DNA from: Phoronis australis
Taxonomy: Eukaryota > Phoronida > Phoronidae
Direction of reading: 5' to 3'
Assembly: GCA_002633005.1 (NCBI GenBank)
Contig: NMRA01000273.1
Span: 191,555-255,554, forward strand
DNA length: 64,000 bases
Part shown: positions 50,701 through 60,700 of the stretch, in pieces
Layout: each line of letters opens with the position of its first letter
How positions within the stretch are numbered: the first letter of the stretch is position 1
The notes under the pieces: model-generated
Seen by the model: only the letters and a program-made list of their open reading frames with translations
Told to the model about the DNA's origin: nothing
Database searches by the model: none
Made by a program: the position numbers and the translations under genes

Positions 50701-52169
50701 AGAGCAAGTTGTCGGGCATGAAACATAGTCACTTTCATCTAACAAGTTGATCGCCGGTTTTTAGGCCAACGAAGTCAGTGGTCGACACTGACGCGGGGCC
50801 GGTCCCGGCAATTCAAATCGAATGCGAGGTGAGCCAGGCATACGCGGGACGATTGTCTGCTTGGCTTGCCGACTAGTCGCTCAGTAGGGAGGGAGCGAAA
50901 TTTATATGTATTATACCTATAGTATTAGTTTGCTCTGTCACACTTTTTACCTGGGAGTAATATGTCCTAGCTTTTTACCGGCATATTTCGATCCCGTCCC
51001 ATTAGTCACGGGCCACCGGGCCAACAAAACACCCATGCGTTAGGATCAGCACTAGCGCCATAATTTTGTTCTTTATAATTGGCTTTTGCGAAGTGGCCTA
51101 AGTCCAGGTGTCCCGCTTTTTCATTTTCGCATGCTGGCTTGAGGTTGCATGCAATGTGCAAAGGTGCTCCACCGAATGACGTAGTCCACTGATGACGGCA
51201 GGTTCGTAATTCCTCAGGCTGGACGTGGTGTACTCGACTATCGTGGCCATTTCAGTCAACAAACTTGTCAAATTCTTTAAAATTGATTACTAGTTTTCAG
51301 TTGCAACACAAACTAAAAAATACTGGCGAAATACCGCACCACATTGTTCATCCCATTCCAAGTTATGGAGATTTTTGTCCCACTTTTTCGTTTTTAATGA
51401 AAACGCGCGTCTGTAATCGAAATAGTTGCTTGAGGCATCAAGCTAGCTTTATTTGATGCGCTATGTCGTGAGTTATCTCCCGGCCATTCGCCAATAAAGT
51501 GACCACCGTGACTCCGGCTGAGAGGCGAATCAAACTTATACTTACAAGGATCAGTCGTTTCGATCACAAACAGCATGAAACCCGAGACGCTGTAATTTTT
51601 CTTTCCGTCGTCTGAAATTTTTACTGAAAATGAATCTGTAGACGGGAGTTGTTGTTAAGTTGTGGTTTACTGAGACACCAACAAAAGCGTATACCTTTGG
51701 TCATCAAAGTACCTGCTGTTACAAAAATTGACTTATTGCTGATTGGTGTTGTGACAGAAACCCAAGGACATATCAAATCGAGTCTAAATCGGATACCAAT
51801 CTATCACTTGGCTAATTTTATCGCACTTTTCTGAGTAAGAAGTGACCGTTAATTACTTTTCATTTTAAATTCCAAAAGCCAAAACAGTGCGAAAAATCAT
51901 TTTAGGCCACGATAATATATCAATTTATTTTTAGCTAGTGTTTTATTGCAGTGAAGTCATCACTAGTGCGATAATTACTGCGTTTCCTACAAAAGTACTT
52001 AATTCTGATTAGGTTCACATGAGTTGCCAAAACGCTAGCAGTTTCACCCGAGCACACACTTAAGTGCATATTTACGCACGGTTTGCATTTTTGCCGTATG
52101 AACGCAAGTATACCCGAGTGCAAAGCTTCCAAAGATTTTCTGTTGTGTAATTTGGTATTTTCTATTGAA

Positions 52170-52170
<1 letters not shown>
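50701..52170. other. Intergenic sequence between tRNA and CTG repeat
   Basis: No gene, RNA or clear repeat seen; base composition returns to that of the flanks after about 51.1 kb. Confidence 0.45.

Positions 52171-52230
<60 letters not shown>
52171..52230. repeat. CTG/CAG trinucleotide repeat, 20 pure units
   Basis: Sixty bases of uninterrupted TGC/CTG on the plus strand (CAG on the minus). Open frames on both strands run through it (poly-Leu on plus, poly-Ser on minus), but neither shows other coding signs, so it is probably intergenic. Confidence 0.95.
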
Positions 52231-52233
<3 letters not shown>

Positions 52234-52739
52234 GTGAAACTTTTACGGCTTTGTATGCCACGGTTTCACTGGTTATGTACAGAGGTGAAATAGGCATATT
52301 TGTAACATCATCAAAACAAATCAGCTTTTCGGTTCACTTGGCAAATGTGCGTTATTCACTCTGAACGATGAATTTCCAAGTCAACACGCAATGAACGCAA
52401 CCCAGTCGACCCCGCATATCGCGTGTTAATATCACTAATGATATAATCAGCATCTGTAATCACACACCAAAAATAACCGACTACTGGAGCCATGTTGTTG
52501 AAACAAAAATCGCGGACAATATTTCGGACGCAGCGATCATTGATATGCGATTTCCATCGATGTTACTGGTAGACCTCCGCATTTGGAAAATCCCCAAATT
52601 TGAAGTGATGTAGTGGAAATTTTGCACAGCGAGTACTATCAAGGGATCTGATGTGACTGCTAATTTGACGTATACACCGAGAAGTGGAAAACACTTGCTT
52701 TCGTAACTCCGCCAAGTTACCAACAGTGGTTAACAAATC

Positions 52740-53180
52740 ATGCACGCATTCATTACGATTTCTATTCAACTAGACAGGTGGATTGCCTTATTCGTTTGTA
52801 ACACGTTCGAGGCATACCTGGCAAAGTTAGCAAGCCTGCAGCGGTACGGTAAATCTGCCCTTTCACAACTTTCAAACCATCCTTCGTCTTTGAAATGTTT
52901 GTTATTAATATGTGTTTTACCACCAATCCTATACTATATCCATACTGGCCCTGCGCGAGATAGTTCCAAGAGCAAATCCGTAGCAGTACATAGGGAGCCC
53001 AGAGCTACCCAGATTCAAGGCAATTCTTCCAAGAATCTCCCTACAAGCAAACGTTGCTTGTGTCGACGTCACTGCAAAGTGCATGAAGTACTGAGCTCAA
53101 ATAATTTGTTTCTCTTTTCTCCCACACCACCACGATGTAAATTTACATTTGCTGCATATAAACCGGGCTTAAAATATTAG
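52740..53180 (+). CDS. Possible exon or ORF with a type II membrane-anchor-like segment (unrecognised)
   Basis: An ATG-started open frame of 146 codons between the CTG repeat and the coiled-coil gene. It contains a hydrophobic stretch (CLLLICVLPPILYYI, about residues 54-68) preceded by a mostly uncharged arm and followed by a polar Ser/Lys-rich segment. This resembles the anchor and stem of Golgi type II enzymes, but no catalytic domain follows. I do not recognise the protein. It could be a first exon or chance; no clear downstream exon was found. Confidence 0.2.
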   Translation: MHAFITISIQLDRWIALFVCNTFEAYLAKLASLQRYGKSALSQLSNHPSSLKCLLLICVLPPILYYIHTGPARDSSKSKSVAVHREPRATQIQGNSSKNLPTSKRCLCRRHCKVHEVLSSNNLFLFSPTPPRCKFTFAAYKPGLKY

Positions 53181-53299
53181 TGTCTTAGCTAGGCAGACGA
53201 GCTGCCCGCGAAGGGAAAATTTCCCCAGCTGTTAGTTCGTTTCCAATAAAACAAAGACCTCTTACCCCTGCGCCTGTGTATCGTTTGAAGTATGCCGTG

Positions 53300-53385
53300 T
53301 GGTGCAAGTAGTTTTGGGGAAACTCAAACCTTCAGCAAAGGTGACCCTTGAGACCTTCACATTACTGGTGTTTTTATTGTTAGCA
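53300..53385 (+). repeat. 86-bp direct duplicate, left copy (contains GCTAGC-family repeat)
   Basis: This segment is identical to 53602..53687, which begins immediately after the N at 53601. The inner part (ACCTTCACATTACTGGTG) belongs to the dispersed family also at 10.2 and 21.2 kb. After position 53385 the two copies diverge completely. Confidence 0.8.
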
Positions 53386-53601
53386 TAGAAAATATATATC
53401 TGAAACTAAATAAGGCGATCCAGATCCTCCCAAGGATACTATTGTTTCAAGAAATGAAGAATATAAATCGGTAAATAAAACAACAAGAATGGATCAACTG
53501 AAATTTGAAATTTTCGGATGTAACAACTTCCTTTATCAACAAAAACAGAAATAAAGTAAAATCAAACACAAAATGACAATTGACATATAAGATATGGTGT
53601 N

Positions 53602-53687
53602 TGGTGCAAGTAGTTTTGGGGAAACTCAAACCTTCAGCAAAGGTGACCCTTGAGACCTTCACATTACTGGTGTTTTTATTGTTAGCA
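53602..53687 (+). repeat. 86-bp direct duplicate, right copy next to an N
   Basis: Exact repeat of 53300..53385 starting one base after the N. It continues into AAAACGTTTAGCGTTTTAG, which fits the dispersed family better than the left copy's continuation. Probably an unmerged contig end. Confidence 0.8.
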
Positions 53688-53827
53688 AAAACGTTTAGCG
53701 TTTTAGCCAACATGTGAACCAGGTATTAGATGAGGATTCCTGATAAACAGGCATCTCAACCACAGATGTACAAATCTACTGATGAAGTACAGGAGGCTGT
53801 GAAACCATCAAGTTTATAATGAAGCAT

Positions 53828-53833
53828 TTTAAT
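53828..53833 (-). terminator. Candidate poly(A) signal ATTAAA, NuMA-like gene
   Basis: It is the first ATTAAA/AATAAA hexamer I see on the minus strand after the stop, about 700 bases downstream. Motif match only; the 3'UTR would span about 53810..54532. Confidence 0.35.
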
Positions 53834-54532
53834 AACACTAAAATAGTTATCAAATGTTGTATTTACAGTTAGTACAAAACAATATTGTCTGCAAGCCACG
53901 CAATTTGATTCTTCAGAATCATCTCCCACAGAATACACCACATAATGTTCCTTTCGGCTATTTACAAACTGCTTCACTGAAACGAATGTACTGCCTATAT
54001 CTAATGAGTAATCTGATGCAATTAAATAACACGCACAATCATACATGATCACAACGCAACTACATGCACAAATGGTTATCAAAAATCTTAATAGGAGATC
54101 ATTCTTCATCAAATGGTGAGAGAATTAATAAGCTACATTGGGTTCAGTCAGAAACGCCATCCCTGCAACACTTAGATATAATAACTGAGCTGAAAATAAA
54201 TAGAATAAACGAGGAAGCAATACCAACACTGCAGATGGACACTTCATGTGGCCACTCCCTTGCAATACAATGCGGAGTAAACTTATGTACATAGGATCTA
54301 CTGCAAATACACCACCAGTCAAAGAATGTATCCAAAGCTGTACCACTGAAAACAAGTCTAGAGGCAGTATTGCCGCAGCTGCTTGCGTTGTGTTTGTCGT
54401 GAAATACTTTTAGGTAAATGCAAAACGTGATTAGACAGCAAAATTTCCCCACAGGTGTCAGGCCAAACATAAAGAGAGCAGAAAATTAATTCCAAAAAGC
54501 TCTAGTGACTTAGTCCCCACAATCAGGTCAGT

Positions 54533-54742
54533 CTACTGCACTTTACAATTCTCCTCTTGCATCTCTCCACCTGGTGTAGATGCTGGTGTTTGCATTCGCT
54601 GGCGCCGGGTCTTCATCTCTGGAGACTTCTTGAGGCTGAGAGCACGCTGAGGAGGGCCCACTTTCTTCTTTATCGCTTCCTTCTCAGTGGGTGGCATCTT
54701 CTTAGGACTGTTGGTGATGGTCGATAGAGCGGAAGGTAAAGG
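54533..54742 (-). CDS. NuMA-like gene, last coding exon with stop
   Basis: The acceptor is TTTGTGCAG before CCTTTACC, phase 0. Sixty-nine codons then a stop. ALSTITNSPKK has a CDK-type SPxK site, followed by EAIKKKVGPP, KKSPEMKTRRQR and a QTPASTPGGE end. A highly basic, SP/TP-rich C-terminus is characteristic of NuMA. Confidence 0.88.
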   Translation of the reverse strand, partial: PLPSALSTITNSPKKMPPTEKEAIKKKVGPPQRALSLKKSPEMKTRRQRMQTPASTPGGEMQEENCKVQ

Positions 54743-57700
54743 CTGCACAAAGAGAACGGACAAGGTCAGAAAATCAGGACCACTAACATAATGTCTACTA
54801 GTGGGGTTGACGAATGAACGGTTGATAAAATGACATACAAGAGCCAGACCAATGAGCGATGGGATTGGAAGAACGTTCAGCACACAGACTTGAAGGTTAC
54901 GGTTCCAACTCTTATTGATTTCACTTTCCACGAGTTTTCAATAACACAGTTTTTTCCATGAGTTATTTTCCAAACAAAAAGTAGAGGAATTGCAATTTTT
55001 GATACTGACTGTTACTAAGCACAATTGAATGTACAATGAACTCCAGATAAAACTTCCAAAATGATGGGTTTGATTTTCATCATGAGAAATTTTCCATGAG
55101 TTATCCACTAGAGTTTACCTTTTTACTTTCCATGACATTCACATGCACAGAATATGGTTCTGTAGTATTCCAGATTTTTGATAATGAGTGGGACCTATGC
55201 AGGTCAGCACGTAGTTCATTGAACATGGCTACAGGCTAGCCCAGAGGTCATTGAACATGGCAACAGGTTAGCCCACAGTTCACCTGTGCTCCAGGCCATC
55301 CATTGGTTGACAAACAACTAGTTACCACGAGCCAATGATCACATAATCAGAGTTAAATTCATAACAGCTTACTTTATATATACTTTATACATAATATCTT
55401 AATGAAAGTCCAGGCAACAGGTTAAAAGTAATTTATCATTTATTTCTGTGTCAAAATGCAAATATAGCCCCCCAAAACAAATGATTTGTATTATTATGTA
55501 CAGTGGTGCAGATGGGAATCAAATTTTTTTCAGAATTAATTAATCGGAAACCTTTTTGATTCGAGGCTCGATGCTGTATCAGTTTTGAGTGATGTCACAA
55601 AATACTGGCATGGCTATTTGCTATGGCAGGCAGGTACAACTCATCAGACACTACTTCCTGCACTATCAGACGAACTTTTGATTGAGGACGAAGAGACTTC
55701 GCCTCATACACATGAATTTTTAACTTTCCTTAAAAAGATAACAGAATCAATTGCTTTTCCTGATAATGTCCGCATCAAGTCGTCGAATCAGTGCAGCAGA
55801 TATATAAAGCACGTTGCCGTGAAATGATGAGTCAAACAAACGTTGCCCACCCGAACTAAAACATTATGACTGTGTCGTCGCATTCAACCAATCAACAATG
55901 TACGTACTGTTTTCACAGGAGCTCCAGCTGAGACTTGACTCCGAGTTCTAGGAGGCTGGTTGGACGAATCAAGTGACTGCAAACAAGGCAAAATGGAATC
56001 AATACAACATTCTGGCAAATCACATTTGTGAAATCAAGCAACCACAGTAAACATTCTTGAAGCAACAGCAGGTGAGACCATGAACAAAACAATAAACAGC
56101 AATGAGTAACATTGTTATTGTAGTGTTACAAATTAATCACCTGAGCTTTATACCGATCACATGAGTTTTCTGACCGAGTGTGAATTCCGTAAATGCGAGA
56201 ACCTTGTGAAAGCGTAAGATGATGCAAGACATCATGTGATATCGCTGTGCATTACATGTGAAGCACGTGATGAGACTAGCTGCCTTCTGAGGTTCTTACG
56301 TTTATGCAACTCAGTTCAGGTTTGAAGAGATTAAAAGATTGTTACATCTGACCTTTTTCCAATATACTAAAAAGGCATAACTGTTATCAGCATACGTATT
56401 ACATAGCACTATTAGCAGACATAAGCAAGTATTTCTGAAAGAAATCACAATCAGTTTGTTATAAATACACTCCCTTAGCAGACATCACCTTTAGCAAAGT
56501 TTAAAATACTGTTACCCATAAAGAATATCTCGTGAAGGCTTACCGCCATTTTTGGTTTCTGTGCAGACATTTTGCTGCTGTTCAGCGTTGACCGTCGTAA
56601 AACAAACGGGCTGGGTTTGGCCAAGGGAATGTCGGCAAATCCTGAAAATCAAAAATTGTACCAATGACCACGTCACACATGTCACTGCCAAAAAAGCTGA
56701 AAATAATACTATTGTGTAGTTTTTTTTGACAAGACACGTCTACCACTAAAGGGACATTGCACCACTGTTTTGCTGTCAAAGTTGAATACTTGAAAGAAGC
56801 ACTGCAGGGTTTAAAAACATTACCACGCTCCTCTGACCTAGAACTGTTAACAAATGAGCTGGCAATTCACCTCATAGGTAATGCATACATGTGCCATTTT
56901 CAAATTCACAATTTTAGGGTTAGCCAATTCCAGTTATGACAAGGAATATTATAAGACTGGTTTTATGAAAGCAACACGCCCAATTTGATCATTTTTAGCC
57001 AGATAAACGGAGAAAAATGCAGCTTTAAATTTTCACAATTTTGAGTTGTCTTAACTCAACAGAATTTATAAGACAAAATGATTGCATAAAAATTCATTCA
57101 GTGACAAAGAGGCCATTCATTGGATCAGACACGCAGTTTTCAAAAATTCAGCCGTAATGAGAACATGACATTAAGCCAAGCACTTACCATAGAATAAGTG
57201 AGATAATATAAACAACTGCTCATTTCATTATAGTTTTATTAACAAAGAACAAAGGATAAGGAGAACTCATTAAAAAAGTCGGTTCATTATTTTGCCACGA
57301 TCTTGCTACCATCCATGGAATATTACACGTTTCCAAAAGCAGCGTGTGACCTGACTAGCTTTCACTCACAAACACCAGGCATAAATATTCTCTCAGCTTT
57401 AAGCTCTACCACAACAAACACTCACCTTTACTGACATCTTCAGGCAGGCCAGGGATCTCTACGTCTGGTGACTCACAACGTTCAGCAGATGTGTCATCGG
57501 CCAGACGGGATCTCTTGCTCACACCTCCCACGGGAGACAACGAAGTTCGTTTGGTCGCTGCTGCTTCATGATTGGCCTGGGTGCCATCTTGGCTATGCTG
57601 AGTGTTAGCAGCTTTCTTAGTTGACAGTCGTCTGGATCTACGATCACCATCTGGAGCCGAGGCAGGTTGAGTGGCTTTAACGGCAACTGAGGACAGCTTG

Positions 57701-60700
57701 GATTCAGCTGAAGAATTCTTGGCAGTATTGGCATTTACTTTCTGTTTGTTCAAGAGATCACCTGCAAATGGCAAGGGAACACAATGTGTTTCTGAGTTGA
57801 ACGCCAATTCTGTGTCATTTTGAGATGTTCACTCATCCCAGAAAGGTAGTTTTTAGGGAGCCTTTGTCAAACAGACACAGTCCTCAACCAGTGCAAACCC
57901 CATTTAATTTTGCCCAGTAGATGCATGCTGAACAATCCTATTGATTTAGGCTGCAGAAAAAGGAACAAATTGAAAGAGTTTTTATTCATGCTGTCAGCGA
58001 AGGCAAAACAGCAGCGATTGCTTCAGACAACTGCACTGAGTTCTGAAGAGACGTAGGTTGCCTCCATTTGGAAAGATTTGCAGTAAAGGAAACAAAAACT
58101 TAAAGTTGTAAAACAAACTATCAATGAACCCTACCCAGAGCCTTTACACGAGTTGACAGTGTCAGATTGGTCGACTCCAGCTTCTTATTCTTTTTAAGTG
58201 CATCATAATACTTGTCCATGTTTTCCTTGGCTTCCCGAACTTTACTATCCAGTTGTTCGCGCAGACCAGTGGCATCCTCTTCCTGTAATTTCAAAAACAA
58301 ATATGTACACTATAATGTTATTCAACACAACCATTGCCAGATGACCACACACACTAAGGAGTAACCAAACTGTGAAATTCTGAATCGTTAGAACCTACCC
58401 AATACTCGCAAATGCACACACTCCAAGCACCACCTGTGAAGTAACATAACAGTAACAGCCTCTTAGAGTGAAGAATTGTGACAATTACTGTTCCCCAATA
58501 GCAAGTGTAAAACGTGAACGTAATAGTTTGTAACCTTTACAACCATACAAAAGGACATCTCTCTGCATCTAAATTCACTGATGCTAATACCAACTTTTAA
58601 AGCAATATTTAAGACTTTATTTCCGTGTTGGCTAACTGAAAGTACTGCAGCAGACATGCACACAGGTGACTGGCTTATCAATGTTAGAAGAAGTCATGCT
58701 AGCAACAAAAAGCTACGTAAAAGTCAATGGCGAAGGAAAACTGCAGGTAATAGTACTTCCATAACTGCTAGAAATATTGTTTATGTGACAAACACACAAA
58801 GTTTTAAATGTACTGAAACTGAGATTTGTCTTCAGGAGTCTGTTAAAGTCTGTACTTTGGCGTTATCACTACCAAATACACACTACTACCACTTGGCCTA
58901 CCTTTGCCTTTGAGGTCGTCGCCATGGTACCGACCCGAGCCAGTTTCTCTGCCTGTACCTCCATCTCCCCACGTAACATCTCCATTTCCTGTTCCTTCTT
59001 TCGTGCATTCGTTGTCGTCAGGTACAATTTATTCTTCAACAACTGCTTGTCATTTTCTACAGCTGACAATTTCTCCTTCAGTGTCTCCATCTGTCAACAA
59101 AGACGGTAACAACTCACATTCTGTCACAACATTCCTGAATTGCAGCAAGTGAAATGCATCATAAAAGATTATTTAAGATTGCTAAGGTCGAAAAGTCTTC
59201 ATTGTTATTTTACACCACGCTTGACCTCAAGCTTGATAATTTTTTAATGTTTATTACAAAAAACAATGTACAATAAAAAGACTTAAGTCTAGAAAGCGTA
59301 AGAAAACATTATACCTATATATATATACTTAACAATACATACAGATGAAAGTGCATATCTACATATACATTTAAACATACATGTAAAATCTAACAAGAAC
59401 TTCAGTATGTGCAAGACTACCATTATAAAAGATAGTGATGTCAAATTTAATACAAATATATGGTGCTTCTATACAATACCTTGCTGATACTGATCAAGAG
59501 CGATTACATGTTATACAGATATGGAGTACAAATAAGATATTTTTATTAGTTAAGAGCCAAGCTGTGTCAGTTTATTCAACAAATGATTCCGCAATGAAAT
59601 AGAAATTTCTGTTCTCATTGCTGGTACTAAGCTGCCCCACAAGTCAGTTTAACTAGTATCTCATTTAAATTGTGGTCAGGTAACATACCTGTGAACAGTT
59701 GGAGGTCCTCATTATTTGTTCAAAAAGAGCTTTACTGCCAACTGGTGATACAACTAATTTCAATGAGTCACCGCTGTGCCAGAAAAAGGCAATTCTTCAC
59801 CAAATCTCACCTCCGTCTTGTATTTCTCCTCAGACAGCCCAGAGTCTGCAGTCAGTCTCTCAAGATCTTCTCTGAACTTGGTGACCTTTGATGTCTCTTC
59901 TGTTAGCTGGCTGCGCAGACCAGAACACTCTGCCTCCAATGTGGTGAGCTTCTATAGATTAGAAAAACGAGGTGACACATTTTTGAAAGCACAAAAGTGA
60001 CATTCTAATTCACCAACTGTGAAAATTCATTGCCTTTCTCCACAGTACTCCGTGTTGTCAAGTCGCACTTGGCCTGGGTTGCGCAATTATGTTCAAACTC
60101 TATCAACTTAATTAACATTGAACAGATACAAAACATAGTGAACGGACTCATGTATAGTGAGGCAGGTCACAATTTGTCACATCTCAAAATTTTCAAAATG
60201 TCACAGTGAAGTCTCAATTGTCACAGCTTTTTGCATGTATAAATAAGTCACATCAATATTAGTCAGTTATAACGACGAATTCCGTAATTTGAGAAGAGCT
60301 ATGATGCCGGCATAAGCACCAGATCATCAACACCATCAACCTAACCACAAATCCAGACGAGGATCAGCCAGCAGTACATTGGTGACACGTGTCTGCATAT
60401 CATGATTAGAGTTGGAACCGTTCTCTTGACTTTGCAAATAAAAAGTATCAGGTTAGAAAAGGGGATGTTATGTGAATAAACAGGTGACGTTGCAGCTACC
60501 AATTTTTCTATGGAAAGTTCAAGAAAATAAGCATGAAAAAATGTTGGGCTCTTTGAAATAAAGCATAAAAATGTACACATCATCAACAGTACCTCGACCA
60601 TTTTCTCCTTGGATGCCAGCTCTGTCTTCAGCTGCTCCATCTCTTGTTCAATGCCAGACTTCTCATCACAAACACGCCTGTAACTCTCTGACTTGCTCTG

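Noticed and set aside
51935-52364. Open frames on both strands encoding poly-Ser and poly-Leu
   Set aside because: They exist because a CTG/CAG repeat has no stops in any frame; the flanking residues show no domain and no splice or start context stands out.
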